A stretch of 64,000 nt of DNA from DATLGB01 sp963740765. Lineage in GTDB: Bacteria > Actinomycetota > Thermoleophilia > Solirubrobacterales > Solirubrobacteraceae. The stretch spans positions 1 to 64,000 of the forward strand of contig CAVUFN010000011.1 in assembly GCA_963740765.1 (NCBI GenBank), written 5' to 3'. Positions 48,545 through 57,803 of this stretch are shown piece by piece. The translations under genes were made by a program, and so were the position numbers. Positions within the stretch are counted from its first letter, which is position 1; every line of letters begins with the position of its first letter. The notes beneath the pieces are model-generated. The model was not told where the DNA came from. It saw only the letters and a program-made list of their open reading frames with translations, and searched no databases.

Positions 48545-49542
48545 CCGCCGAAGCCGCCACCGCCGGACCTCGCTCCCGCCTGCGCGGGATCGAGCTCCAG
48601 GAGTACGCCCTGGGTGGCGTCGTCGTCCTCCTGTTCGTGACCGGCGCCATCCTCAAGCCGGACTCGTTCCCGACCTGGGACAACGTCCGCAACATGCTCA
48701 CCCAGGCGAGCGTCATCGGCGTGCTCGCCATCGGGATGACCTTCGTCATCGCCACGTCGGGCATCGACCTCTCCGTCGGGTCGATGGTCGCGGCGGCGGG
48801 CGTGTTCGGCGGCATCCTCGTCGACCCCGAGGGCTCGAGCCTGGTCTTCATCGTCGGCGCGCTGGGCTTCGCGACCCTGCTCGGCACGATCAACGCCACC
48901 GCCGTCTCCTACGGCCGGGTCGTCCCCTTCATCGCGACGCTGGCGATGTTCTCGGTGGCCAGGGGGTTGGCGCTGCTGCTCAACGACAAGCTGCCCGTCA
49001 GCCTGCTCGACCTCAACGGGGGCTCGTTCGGCGACCCGTCGCCGTTCAGCCTGCTCTGGTTCGGTACCGGCCGCCTGCTCGGGATCCCGGTCTCCGTCTA
49101 CGTCTTCATCCTGATCGCCGTCGCCGGCTGGGTCCTGCTCAACCGCACCCGCTACGGCCGCTACGTCGTCGCCGTCGGCGGCAACCGGGAGGCGGCGCGC
49201 ATCGCCGGCGTCCCCGTCCGCAAGGTCATCTTCAGCGTCTACATGCTGTCCGGCCTGCTCGCCGGCGTCGCCACGATCCTGCTGTGTGCGCGCCTCGGCA
49301 GCGCCTCGCCCGTCAGCGGCAACCTCTACGAGCTCGACGCGATCGGCGCCGTCGTCATCGGCGGCACCAGCCTCGCCGGCGGGCGCGCCACGATCGTCGG
49401 GACCTTCCTCGGGGTCCTGACCTTCGCCCTCATCTTCAGCCTCATGACCCAGCTCAACCTCTCCACGGAGGTCCAGCAGGTCACCAAGGGAGCCATCGTG
49501 CTCGGCGCGGTGCTGCTCCAGAGGCCGGAAGCGCGGTACTAG
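48541..49542 (+). CDS. sugar ABC importer permease, RbsC-like
   Basis: 333 residues, about ten helices. Family motifs GMTFVIATSGIDLSVGSM and VVIGGTSLAGGRATIVGT are clear. The GTG start overlaps the ATPase stop as GTGA. It forms the channel of the ribose/inositol-type importer in this operon. Confidence 0.9.
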
Positions 49543-49578
49543 ATGCACCATCACCCACCAAGGAGGAGGACCCCTCAG

Positions 49579-50619
49579 ATGTCGCTCAAGCGACTCATCA
49601 CCTCGATCGCCGCGGCGGCGCTGCTGACCTTCGTGCTCGCTGCCTGCGGCGGCGAAGGGAAGACCAAGACCGTGACGGTCCAGTCCACGAGCGCAGGCGG
49701 CTCGGAGGACACGGCGAGCTCCGGCAAGACGGTGAAGATCGTCGCCAGCGTCCCGCCCACCGATCATGGCTGGCTCGGCGCGATCTCCAAGAACGCCAAG
49801 AAGGCCGCGGCCGAGTACCCCAACGTCGACTTCAAGCTGCTCGAGGCCGCCGACGCCGACTCGCAGGCCCAGCAGATCGAGCAGGTCATCTCCGAGAAGC
49901 CCGACGCGCTCGTGGTGCTGCCGCAGGACGGCGAGGCACTGACCCCGGTCGCGCAGAAGGCCGAGGAGGCCGGCATCCCGGTCGTCAACATCGACCGCCT
50001 GTTCACGACGCCCGACGCGGCCACCGCGACGGTCCTCGGCGACAACTACCAGATCGGCGTCCTCGCGGCCGACTACATCGCCGACGAGCTCAGCTGCAAG
50101 GGCAACGTCGTCGAGATCCAGGGCCTGGCCGGCATCTCGGTCACCGAGGAGCGCTCCAAGGGCTTCAAGGAGGAGCTGGGGAAGAAGTGCCCGGACGGGG
50201 GCGTCGAGATCGTCGCCCAGCAGCCCGGTGACTTCAACCCCGACACCGGCCTGAAGGTCATGGAGAACATCCTCCAGTCCGAGAAGTCGATCGACGCCGT
50301 GTACACGCACGACGACGACATGGCGCAGGGCGTCGTCCAGGCGATCCGCAACGCGGGCCGCGACAAGGACATGTTCCTGACGGGCGTCGGCGGTTCCGAG
50401 GACGCGATGAAGCAGATCGAGGCGGGCGGCCTGTACCGCGCGACCTTCCTCTACAACCCGAGCATGGCCGCGACCGCGGTCAACATGGCTCGGCTCATCG
50501 CGCTCGGCGAGGGCTTCTCCGAGCTCTCCCCGCCCGAGGTCCCGCGGCAGATGATCGTGCCTGCCGCCGTTGTCACCAAGGACAACGTCGCGGACTACAT
50601 GAAGTACGCCTTCAACTAG
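49579..50619 (+). CDS. sugar ABC importer binding lipoprotein, RbsB-like
   Basis: 346 residues from ATG 49579, preceded by AGGAGGAGG. The signal peptide ends in the lipobox VLAAC (GGEGKT after), so it is lipid-anchored. Periplasmic_binding_4 fold: VASVPPTDHGWLGAISKNAK, AQQIEQVISEKPDALVVLPQ, VYTHDDDMAQGVVQAI. A strong GC hairpin follows the stop (50636-50659), closing the operon. Ligand likely a sugar or cyclic polyol given the Gfo/Idh and isomerase genes. Confidence 0.9.
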   Translation: MSLKRLITSIAAAALLTFVLAACGGEGKTKTVTVQSTSAGGSEDTASSGKTVKIVASVPPTDHGWLGAISKNAKKAAAEYPNVDFKLLEAADADSQAQQIEQVISEKPDALVVLPQDGEALTPVAQKAEEAGIPVVNIDRLFTTPDAATATVLGDNYQIGVLAADYIADELSCKGNVVEIQGLAGISVTEERSKGFKEELGKKCPDGGVEIVAQQPGDFNPDTGLKVMENILQSEKSIDAVYTHDDDMAQGVVQAIRNAGRDKDMFLTGVGGSEDAMKQIEAGGLYRATFLYNPSMAATAVNMARLIALGEGFSELSPPEVPRQMIVPAAVVTKDNVADYMKYAFN

Positions 50620-50635
50620 GACGCGTGATCGCGAC

Positions 50636-50659
50636 GGGCGCCGGGTGATCCCGGCGCCC
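50636..50659 (+). terminator. GC-rich hairpin terminator
   Basis: Perfect 10-bp stem GGGCGCCGGG (50636-50645) / CCCGGCGCCC (50650-50659) with loop TGAT, 16 bases after the binding-protein stop. No T-run, as is common in actinobacteria. Also faces the end of the convergent monooxygenase gene. Confidence 0.7.
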
Positions 50660-50703
50660 GGCCGGTCGTCGAGCGCGAGCGGGTCGCGGCCGCCGCGCCG
50701 CGG

Positions 50704-51006
50704 CTACAGCTGCTCGAGCACGTCGAACGACCAGAGCTCGCTGGCCGTCCCGACCGGGCCCTCCGCCCGGTGCTGGGCGTGGCCCGCGGCGAAGTCGGGG
50801 CCGGACACCCACGCCTGGAAGTCCTCCTCGGATCGCCACGTGGTCACGACCAGGCAGACCTCGCGGTCGTCGTTGGGCCGCAGCAGCTGGAAGGACTCGA
50901 AGCCCTCGGACTGCTCGACCCGCCCGGCGCGCGCGGCGAAGCGGCGCTCGAAGTCGTCGAAGCGCTCGCGCGGAACCGTGATCGCGTTGATCTTGACGAC
51001 GCTCAT
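50704..51006 (-). CDS. antibiotic-biosynthesis-monooxygenase fold protein, heme-degrading (MhuD/IsdG-like)
   Basis: 100 residues from ATG 51006. The ferredoxin-like ABM fold is evident (VVKINAITVPRERFDDFERR). The residues Asn7, Trp66 and His76 fall at the positions of the Asn-Trp-His triad that IsdG/MhuD-type heme monooxygenases use. It lies divergent from a Fur gene coupled to katG, a heme enzyme, with a palindromic site between, so heme or iron recycling is a fitting role. Other ABM proteins act on quinols, so activity is not certain. Confidence 0.75.
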   Translation of the reverse strand: MSVVKINAITVPRERFDDFERRFAARAGRVEQSEGFESFQLLRPNDDREVCLVVTTWRSEEDFQAWVSGPDFAAGHAQHRAEGPVGTASELWSFDVLEQL

Positions 51007-51029
51007 CCCGGGGACCCTACCCGCGAGCA

Positions 51030-51052
51030 AGATTTGGAATTGATCCAGATCT
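51030..51052. promoter_or_regulatory. Fur-type palindrome
   Basis: A 23-base imperfect palindrome with outer arms AGAT/ATCT and inner arms TGGA/TCCA, three bases before ATG 51056 and 23 bases from the divergent monooxygenase start. It is well placed for the Fur-family protein to repress itself, katG and the monooxygenase. Confidence 0.6.
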
Positions 51053-51055
51053 GAT

Positions 51056-51523
51056 ATGACTGGGGGTGTGCCGGAGACCACCGATCTCGAGCGCCTGTTG
51101 CGCGACGCATCACTGCACGTGACGCGTCCGCGGATGGCGGTCCTGGCGGCGGTGCACGACCACCCGCACGCGGACACCGCGTCGCTGGTGGCCGCGGTCC
51201 GCAGCCGGCTCGGGGAGGTGTCGGTCCAGGCCGTCTACGACGGGCTGCGCGCGCTCACCGACGCGGGCCTGGTCCGGCGGATCGACCCGCCCGGCTCGGC
51301 CGCGCGCTACGAGTCCCGCACCGGCGACAACCACCATCACCTGGTGTGCCGCGAGTGCGGGACGATCGCGGACGTCGACTGCGCCGTCGGCGAAGCCCCG
51401 TGCCTGACCGCCGCCGAGAGCCACGGCTTCGTCATCGACGAGGCCGAGGTCGTCTACCGGGGCCTGTGCCCCGCCTGCGCATCCACCGCTGCAACGAACA
51501 ACCCGGAGGAGTCCCATGCCTGA
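51056..51523 (+). CDS. furA: Fur-family regulator (FurA/PerR-like)
   Basis: 155 residues (ATG 51056, or GTG 51068). The N-terminal winged helix contains HVTRPRMAVLAAVHDHPHAD and VSVQAVYDGLRALTDAGLV; then the metal-binding HHHLVCRECGTIADVDC and the C-terminal CPAC pair form the structural zinc site. The fur-katG order with overlap (katG starts 8 bases before the fur stop) is the actinobacterial FurA-KatG arrangement, where FurA represses katG and responds to iron or peroxide. Confidence 0.88.
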   Translation: MTGGVPETTDLERLLRDASLHVTRPRMAVLAAVHDHPHADTASLVAAVRSRLGEVSVQAVYDGLRALTDAGLVRRIDPPGSAARYESRTGDNHHHLVCRECGTIADVDCAVGEAPCLTAAESHGFVIDEAEVVYRGLCPACASTAATNNPEESHA

Positions 51524-53720
51524 GCATCACGACAACCAGCCCGACGCCGTCGAAGGCTTCATGGACTCGGAGAACCCCACCTCGGGGTGCCCGGTGAACG
51601 GGCGCGCGCCGCATCCGACGCAGGGCGGCGGCAACCGGGGCTGGTGGCCCGACCGGCTCAACCTCAAGATCCTCGCCAAGAACCCCGACGTCGCCAACCC
51701 CTACGGGGGGGACTTCGACTACGCCGCCGCGTTCAGCGAGCTCGACCTGGCCGCCGTCAAGCAGGACATCGAGAACGTCCTCACGACCTCCCAGGACTGG
51801 TGGCCGGCGGACTTCGGTCACTACGGCCCGTTCATGATCCGCATGGCCTGGCACAGCGCCGGCACGTACCGCATCAGCGACGGCCGCGGCGGTGCCGGGG
51901 CCGGGCAGCAGCGCTTCGCCCCGCTCAACTCGTGGCCCGACAACGCCAACCTCGACAAGGCCCGCCGCCTGCTCTGGCCGGTCAAGCAGAAGTACGGGCG
52001 CAGCCTCTCGTGGGCGGACCTCATCGTTCTCACGGGCAACGTCGCGCTGGAGTCGATGGGCTGCCCGACGTTCGGCTTCGCCGGCGGCCGTGTCGACGTG
52101 TGGGAGCCCGACGAGGACGTCTACTGGGGCCCGGAGACCGAATGGGTCACCGACAAGCGTCACACGGGTGAGCGCGCGCTCGAGGAGCCGCTCGGCGCCA
52201 CCGAGATGGGCCTCATCTACGTCAACCCCGAGGGCCCGAACGGCGAGCCCGACCCGGTCCGCGCCGCCGCCGACATCCGCGAGACGTTCAGCCGCATGGC
52301 CATGAACGACGTGGAGACCGCGGCGCTGATCGTCGGCGGTCACACGTTCGGCAAGACCCACGGCGCGGCCGACCCCGAGGAGTACATCGGCGCCGAGCCC
52401 GAGGGCGCGAGCATCGAGGAGCAGGGTCTGGGCTGGCGCAACAGCTACGGCACCGGCTCCGGCGCCGACACCATCACCAGCGGCATCGAGGTGACGTGGA
52501 CCCAGCGTCCCATCGAGTGGAGCAATCTGTACCTCGAGAACCTGTACGGCTTCGAGTGGGAGCTGACCAAGAGCCCCGCCGGCGCGCACCAGTGGGAGCC
52601 CAAGGACGGCGGCGGAGCGGGCACCGTCCCCGGCCCGCAGGATCCGGAGAACGACCGCCGGCCCCCGACCATGCTCACCACCGACCTGTCGATGCGCATG
52701 GACCCGGCGTACGAGAAGATCACGCGCCGCTGGCTCGACCACCCGGAGGAGCTCCACGACGAGTTCACCCGCGCGTGGTTCAAGCTCACCCACCGCGACA
52801 TGGGGCCCAAGCCGCGCTACCTCGGTCCCGAGGTGCCGGCGGAGGACCTCATCTGGCAGGACCCGGTGCCGGCGGGCACGCCGCTGAGCGCCGCGGACGC
52901 TGCCGCGCTCAAGCAGCGGATCCTCGACTCCGGCCTGTCGGTCGCCCAGCTCGTCAAGGCGGCGTGGGCGTCTGCCTCGACGTTCCGCGGCGGTGACAAG
53001 CGCGGCGGGGCCAACGGCGCCCGCGTCCGTCTCGCGCCCCAGAAGGACTGGGAGGTCAACGACCCGGCCGAGCTGGCGCAGACGCTGGCCCAGCTCGACG
53101 AGGTGCGCGGCGACGCGTCGCTCGCGGACGCCATCGTCCTCGGCGGCACCGCCGCGGTCGAGGCGGCGGCCCAGCAGGCCGGCGTGCAGATCGAGATCCC
53201 CGTCACCACGGGACGCGGCGACGCGACGGAGGAGCAGACGGACGCGGACTCCTTCGATCCGCTCGAGCCGTCGGCCGACGGCTTCCGCAACTACCTGCGC
53301 GGCGAGCACCGGCTGTCGGACGAGTACCTGCTGATCGACCGGGCCAACCTGTTGACGCTGACCGCGCCGGAGATGACCGTCCTCGTCGGCGGCCTGCGCG
53401 TGCTGGGCGCCAACGCGGGCGGCGCGGAGACCGGCGTGCTCACGACGACGCCGGGGACGCTCGACAACGCGTTCTTCCGCAACCTCCTCGACCCCGGCAC
53501 CGCCTGGTCCGCGACGGCCGACGGCGCCTACGAGGGCCGCGACGCCGAGTCGGGTGACCTCAAGTGGGTCGGCAGCCGCGTGGACCTGGTGTTCGGCTCG
53601 AACTCCGAGCTGCGCGCACTGGCCGAGGTGTACGCCAGCGACGACGCGCGCGAGCAGTTCGTCCACGACTTCGCCGCGGCCTGGGCGAAGGTCATGGACC
53701 TCGATCGCTTCGACGCGTAA
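51516..53720 (+). CDS. katG: catalase-peroxidase
   Basis: 734 residues, full length, heme enzyme that removes hydrogen peroxide. Distal site Arg109-Trp112-His113 in MIRMAWHSAGTYR; the proximal heme His lies in GGHTFGKTHGA. The Tyr of the Met-Tyr-Trp adduct is in GLIYVNPEGPNG and the Met lies further on. The C-terminal domain has the usual degenerate repeat (ADAIVLGGTAAVEAAA). Coupled to furA. A perfect hairpin terminator follows at 53733. Confidence 0.95.
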   Translation: MPEHHDNQPDAVEGFMDSENPTSGCPVNGRAPHPTQGGGNRGWWPDRLNLKILAKNPDVANPYGGDFDYAAAFSELDLAAVKQDIENVLTTSQDWWPADFGHYGPFMIRMAWHSAGTYRISDGRGGAGAGQQRFAPLNSWPDNANLDKARRLLWPVKQKYGRSLSWADLIVLTGNVALESMGCPTFGFAGGRVDVWEPDEDVYWGPETEWVTDKRHTGERALEEPLGATEMGLIYVNPEGPNGEPDPVRAAADIRETFSRMAMNDVETAALIVGGHTFGKTHGAADPEEYIGAEPEGASIEEQGLGWRNSYGTGSGADTITSGIEVTWTQRPIEWSNLYLENLYGFEWELTKSPAGAHQWEPKDGGGAGTVPGPQDPENDRRPPTMLTTDLSMRMDPAYEKITRRWLDHPEELHDEFTRAWFKLTHRDMGPKPRYLGPEVPAEDLIWQDPVPAGTPLSAADAAALKQRILDSGLSVAQLVKAAWASASTFRGGDKRGGANGARVRLAPQKDWEVNDPAELAQTLAQLDEVRGDASLADAIVLGGTAAVEAAAQQAGVQIEIPVTTGRGDATEEQTDADSFDPLEPSADGFRNYLRGEHRLSDEYLLIDRANLLTLTAPEMTVLVGGLRVLGANAGGAETGVLTTTPGTLDNAFFRNLLDPGTAWSATADGAYEGRDAESGDLKWVGSRVDLVFGSNSELRALAEVYASDDAREQFVHDFAAAWAKVMDLDRFDA

Positions 53721-53732
53721 ACGGGTGAACTT

Positions 53733-53760
53733 CCATGGGTCGGGTACGCCCGACCCATGG
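53733..53760 (+). terminator. katG terminator, perfect inverted repeat
   Basis: 12-bp perfect stem CCATGGGTCGGG (53733-53744) / CCCGACCCATGG (53749-53760) with loop TACG, starting 13 bases after the katG stop. The ATG of the next small frame (53757) lies inside the 3' arm. Confidence 0.75.
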
Positions 53761-54032
53761 GAGAGGTGAGGCTGGCAGACCTGCTGCGCGATCACGCGCG
53801 GGTCCGCGCGGATGAGACCGCGCTCGTCTTGCCCGACGACAAGTGGGGCGAGGCGGTGACGGCGGTCGTCGTGGCCGAGGGCGACCTCGACGAGGACGCG
53901 CTGGTCGCGCACGTCCGCGAGCGGCTGGCGAGGTACAAGGTGCCGCGCCGCATCCACCAGTTCGACGAGCTGCCCAAGACACCGACCGGCAAGGTCCTCA
54001 AGCGCGAGCTCCGCGACGAGCTGAGCGGCTGA
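53757..54032 (+). pseudogene. remnant of an AMP-binding acyl-CoA synthetase (large internal deletion)
   Basis: 91 residues joining two ends of one family. The first ~24 (EVRLADLLRDHARVRADETALV) resemble the N-terminus of an acyl-CoA synthetase. The rest (PDDKWGEAVTAVVV, VRERLARYKVPRRIHQFDEL, PKTPTGKVLKREL) is the extreme C-terminal domain with the catalytic Lys. About 400 residues that normally lie between, including the ATP-binding core, are gone, while the frame stays open. Its start codon is inside the katG terminator. A fossil is more likely than a working protein. Confidence 0.65.
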
Positions 54033-54109
54033 TGGGCGGCGTCGCCGGGACCGAGCTGCTGGCCGCGCTGCTCGACGGGCTCGAGACGGCGCTCACGGAA
54101 CTCGAGTAG
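54032..54109 (+). other. 25-codon open frame coupled to the synthetase remnant
   Basis: Starts in a TGATG overlap (54030-54034) and encodes an acidic helix-like peptide with LLAALLDGLETALTELE. No family recognised; could be the residue of a gene cut on the right by the GDPD locus, or chance. Confidence 0.25.
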
Positions 54110-55384
54110 CTACAGCTTCTTCCGCGTGGCCCGCTTCGCGCCGGTCACCCGGACCCGCGCGGTGGTCCGGCGCGCCGTGCGCTCGAGCGGGACGGTCACG
54201 GTGGTCGCGCGGATGCCGTAGGGGAAGCGGAAGCGCGCGCCGCCGAGCTTGGCGCCGGCCTTCGTGCGCAGGCGCACGCGCCCGCCGCAGGCGACGGTCA
54301 GCGGGCCGCGGCGACGCAGCCGCAGGGTCACGCGCCCGACGCTGGAACGGACGCGGGCGACGCACGCCTGCGCGGCGGTGGCGCGACCGCCGCCGCAGTG
54401 CGCCGGGGTGGCGCCGGGGCGCGGGGCGTCGCGAGCGCACAACGTCTGCTCGAGTGCCGCCGGCTTGGCAGGCATGAGGCCGTCGGCCCCCATGTCGAGC
54501 ATCTCGTTGTAGACGCGCTCGGACTCCTCCTGCCCGCTGAACCAGACGTGCACGGCGTAGCCGGCCTCGTGCGCGCGGCGCACGAAGTCCGGAGTCATGA
54601 TCGTGAGCCCGCCGAACGACGGCGGGACCTGCAGCGCGACGGTCCCCGCTGGCGCGATGCCGGTGGCCATGAACTGCGCGACGCCCGCGATGCCGGGAGC
54701 GACCGGCACCTCGGGCATGGCGGCGTGAAAGCGGTCCACCGCGGTCTGCTGGAAGGAGACGACGATCAGGTGCTGATGGGGGACGCGCTCGAGCAGCGCG
54801 ACGAGCAGGTCGGCGTTGCGGTTGAACGACTCGGGGTCGGTGTCGCTCTTGCCCTTGATCTCGACGTTGATCGGGACGTCCGGGAAGGCGCGCAGCACCT
54901 CCTCGAGCGACGGGATGCGGAAGTCCTCGGCCGTGTAGCCGAGCGGCGGCGGCTTGGCGCCGGTGCGCACGCCGCGCAGCGGGTACGCCTCGGCGGGCTC
55001 GCCGCTGACGGTGCCGCGGCCGGGGATGAACTGATGCGCGGCGTCGAGGGCCTGGACCTCGGCGAGGGTCATGTCGTAGGTCGAGCGGTCCTCGCCCGTG
55101 GTGCGCAGGACGCTCGCGTCGTGCAGCGCCACCAGGTGGCCGTCCCTGGTCGGCTGCACGTCGAGCTCGATGCTGTCCGCGCCCAGCGCCAGCGACTCCC
55201 GGTAGGCGTACATCGTGTTCGAGGGGTACTCGTCCTCGCCGCCCTGGTGCGTCATGTTCAGCACCCGCTGCGATAGGTACGGGTTGTCCGCCGCCAACGC
55301 GGTCGACGGGGTCAGCAGGATCAGGAGGAGCAGCGCGAGGATCGGCACGGCGCACACGATCGCACGTCCGCCTTCGAGATCCAT
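54110..55384 (-). CDS. secreted glycerophosphodiester phosphodiesterase
   Basis: 424 residues. The N-terminal signal peptide (VPILALLLLILLTPSTALA) implies export. GDPD-domain motifs: MTHQGGEDEYPSNT (first catalytic His; the usual HRG...ENT is altered), SIELDVQPTRDG (Glu, Asp) and VALHD (second His), then VEIKGKSD. A C-terminal region of about 110 residues, rich in Arg and Val with two Cys pairs, follows and may be a beta domain for cell-wall contact. It hydrolyses glycerophosphodiesters to glycerol 3-phosphate and an alcohol. Confidence 0.85.
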   Translation of the reverse strand: MDLEGGRAIVCAVPILALLLLILLTPSTALAADNPYLSQRVLNMTHQGGEDEYPSNTMYAYRESLALGADSIELDVQPTRDGHLVALHDASVLRTTGEDRSTYDMTLAEVQALDAAHQFIPGRGTVSGEPAEAYPLRGVRTGAKPPPLGYTAEDFRIPSLEEVLRAFPDVPINVEIKGKSDTDPESFNRNADLLVALLERVPHQHLIVVSFQQTAVDRFHAAMPEVPVAPGIAGVAQFMATGIAPAGTVALQVPPSFGGLTIMTPDFVRRAHEAGYAVHVWFSGQEESERVYNEMLDMGADGLMPAKPAALEQTLCARDAPRPGATPAHCGGGRATAAQACVARVRSSVGRVTLRLRRRGPLTVACGGRVRLRTKAGAKLGGARFRFPYGIRATTVTVPLERTARRTTARVRVTGAKRATRKKL

Positions 55385-55499
55385 GCACCGGTGCGGAGGT
55401 GCTCCCCGCGGGTGGTGTCGTCGCGATGGCGTCGAGCTCCGCGCGCGCCACCGTCACCACGTGCTCGGCGAAGGCCCGCACGGGTGCGGGCAGGCTCAT
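55385..55499 (-). other. possible 5' remnant of a gene after the M20 peptidase
   Basis: An ATG at 55499 overlaps the M20 stop (ATGA) and opens a protein-like start (LPAPVRAFAEHVVTVARAEL, about 30 residues). It then runs out of phase into the GDPD gene on the same strand. It may be the start of a gene truncated by a deletion; the family is not recognisable. Confidence 0.3.
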
Positions 55500-56746
55500 G
55501 CCAGCGCGGCGGTCGCGAGGCCGGCGATCAGGCCGGGCAGCACGTCGAAGGCGTAGGGAGCGAACACGCACTCGCCGGGCTGGTGGAAGTCGCGGCCCCA
55601 CGGTCCCGCGTTGACCCACGGGAAGTCCCCGCCGTCGGCGAGGAACGAGATGTCGGACGGGTTGGGGTAGGCACCGGCGAGGCGCGCACCGGCCGCCGCG
55701 GCGACGGGGGCCAGGCGCTCGCGCAGCGCGCGGTCGGTCCACGGGACGGGGCGGTAGCGGACCGAGCCGAGCCCGATGACGGCGCCCGGTCCGACGAGGT
55801 CACCGGCCGCGGCGGTCAGCGTGGACGCGGCGAGGGCGATCGGGTCGGCGGTGGACGGCGGGACGTCGGCGTCGACGATGCCGACGTCACCCCGCGCGCC
55901 CGGCCAGTTCGCCACCGCCGTCGCGAGCGCCGTCTCGACGCGCGCGCGGAACGCCGCCAGCACCGCGCTGCCGTCCGGCTCGTCCACCAGCAGGTTGAAG
56001 ACGAGCAGCACGTCGCGCGGCATGGTGACGTCGTAGACCGCCTTGGTGTCCCCGCCGCCGAGCAGCACCGGCGGCAGCGTCCCGCCCGGGAACGGCTGTC
56101 CCTCGATCGTCCGCACGACCTCGGCCGCCAGCCAGTGTGCGCTGAGACCGGCGAGCGGCTCGCCGACGTGCGCGGGCCGGCCGCGGACCAGCGCGCACAG
56201 CAGCAGCTTGCCGACGCCGCCGCAGAAGACCGAGCGCCCGAACTCCCCGTCGCCCGCGTCGGTGACGACGTCCGCGCTGATCCCCAGCCGCCAGTCGAGG
56301 CCGAGTCCCCGGATGGCGCGCGCCGCCGCGCGGCCGCCGGCGGAGTGGGCCTCCTCGTCCGGGCAGGCGACGAGCAGGAGGTTGCCCGCGCGGTCGGGGT
56401 CCGCGGCGTGGCCCGCGAGCGCCTCGATCAGCGCGGCGAGGCCGCTCTTCATGTCCAGTGCCCCGCGGCCGCAGAGCCAGTCGTGGTCGCGCCAGTGCAC
56501 GGGTGGCACGCCGCTGTCGTCGACGACGTCGTAATGCCCGGCGAACACGACGCCGGCGTCCCCGCGGCCGCGCGAGAGCGCGCACACGGTCGAGCGCCCG
56601 TCGCCGGCGTCCTCGAGCCAGACCTCCACCCCCGGCAGCAGCTCGACCAGCCGGTCGCGCAGGCGCGGCCCGAAGGCGCGCTCGTCCTCCGTGCCCGTCA
56701 CGCTGGGCCAGGCCAGCAGCTCGAGCGTCAGCGCGCGCGCGTCCAT
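55496..56746 (-). CDS. M20-family metallopeptidase (RocB-like)
   Basis: 416 residues. Metal-site motifs VVFAGHYDVVDD (His, Asp), CGRGALDMKSGL (Asp) and CPDEEAHSAGGR (Glu-Glu) are intact. An opening PSVTGTEDERAFGPRL recalls RocB-like M20 proteins. These hydrolyse amide bonds of peptides or acyl-amino acids. It overlaps the D-threonine-aldolase-like gene by 19 bases, so the pair probably processes a D- or N-acyl-amino acid. Confidence 0.82.
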   Translation of the reverse strand: MDARALTLELLAWPSVTGTEDERAFGPRLRDRLVELLPGVEVWLEDAGDGRSTVCALSRGRGDAGVVFAGHYDVVDDSGVPPVHWRDHDWLCGRGALDMKSGLAALIEALAGHAADPDRAGNLLLVACPDEEAHSAGGRAAARAIRGLGLDWRLGISADVVTDAGDGEFGRSVFCGGVGKLLLCALVRGRPAHVGEPLAGLSAHWLAAEVVRTIEGQPFPGGTLPPVLLGGGDTKAVYDVTMPRDVLLVFNLLVDEPDGSAVLAAFRARVETALATAVANWPGARGDVGIVDADVPPSTADPIALAASTLTAAAGDLVGPGAVIGLGSVRYRPVPWTDRALRERLAPVAAAAGARLAGAYPNPSDISFLADGGDFPWVNAGPWGRDFHQPGECVFAPYAFDVLPGLIAGLATAALA

Positions 56747-57765
56747 CGCTCACTGACCGACGCGCGGCCCTCGACCGGCCACAGATCGCCCGCGCAGACG
56801 ACGGCGTCGTGGAGGTTGAGCGTCGGGTCGAGATGGGACGGCACGACGCGCACCGTCGACCCGATCATGAAGCCGTCCCGGACGCGCAGCGTCAGGTGCT
56901 CGTCGGCGATCCCGACGACCTCGGCGCCCTCCACCGCGGGGAGACCCGACTCGGCGCTGAGGTGCTTGAGCCCGGCATCGAGGACCGCCGTGTCCGCGCG
57001 CCGCGACACCACGGTGGCGACGCACCAGACCGCCTGGGCGAAGCCCAGATCGAGCCGCCCGTAATCCGCGTCGCCGAGCACGTAGGAACCCGGCTGCGTC
57101 TCGGTGAGGACGCCGCAGCGGGCGGCGTCGGCAAGCGTGCCCGACCCCGCGCCGGACACGATCGGCACCGGGATGCCGGCCGCCTCCAGTCGCCCGCGCT
57201 CGGCGTCCAGCAGCGCCGCCACCTCCACGCTGCTCGCCGTCCGCTCACCGGCGTCGGCGTGCTGCGCGTGCCCGTCGTAGCCCATCAGCCCGGCGAAGCG
57301 CGCACCCGCCGCCTTCGCGAGCTCGACCACCCGCGGGTCGCCCGGCGCCAGACCGCAGCGGCCCTGCCCGACGTCGACGTCCACCAACACGCGCGCATCG
57401 ATCCCGTCCAGCGCCCGCAGCCCCTCCTCGCTGTCCACCGCCACCAGCACGTCCACCAGCGCCGCGGCCTCGGCGAGCTCGCCGACTGCCACCGGCGCGA
57501 GGACCTCGTTGGCCACCAGCAGGTCCCCGATGCCCGCGCGCGCGAGCACCAGCGCCTCGGCCGCGGTGGCGCACGTGACCCCGGCGTGGCCGGGGGCCGC
57601 GAGCTGGCGGCGCAGCAGCGGCACGCACTTGTGCGCCTTGAAGTGCGGCCGGATGCGCACGCCTCGCGCCTGGCGCGCGGCTTCGGCGAGGTTCGCGTCG
57701 ACCGCGTCCGGGTCGATCAGGAGGCAGGGCGTCGGCAACAAGAGGGGCTTCGCCCGGCCGGGCAC
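56728..57765 (-). CDS. D-threonine aldolase / D-serine dehydratase-like PLP enzyme
   Basis: 345 residues, alanine-racemase-type barrel. The PLP Lys is Lys43 in RPHFKAHK, near the N-terminal TPCLLID strand. The C-terminal metal pair is His-x-Asp in PSHLDPTLNLHD; His-x-Cys is typical of D-serine dehydratase, whereas Asp favours D-threonine aldolase. It cleaves D-3-hydroxyamino acids to glycine and an aldehyde in that subfamily. Divergent from the double TetR gene (45-base gap), which may regulate it. Confidence 0.82.
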   Translation of the reverse strand: MPGRAKPLLLPTPCLLIDPDAVDANLAEAARQARGVRIRPHFKAHKCVPLLRRQLAAPGHAGVTCATAAEALVLARAGIGDLLVANEVLAPVAVGELAEAAALVDVLVAVDSEEGLRALDGIDARVLVDVDVGQGRCGLAPGDPRVVELAKAAGARFAGLMGYDGHAQHADAGERTASSVEVAALLDAERGRLEAAGIPVPIVSGAGSGTLADAARCGVLTETQPGSYVLGDADYGRLDLGFAQAVWCVATVVSRRADTAVLDAGLKHLSAESGLPAVEGAEVVGIADEHLTLRVRDGFMIGSTVRVVPSHLDPTLNLHDAVVCAGDLWPVEGRASVSERWTRAR

Positions 57766-57803
57766 TCGCAGGCTCGACCCTCTGGGCGACGATACTTAGG
57801 CTA

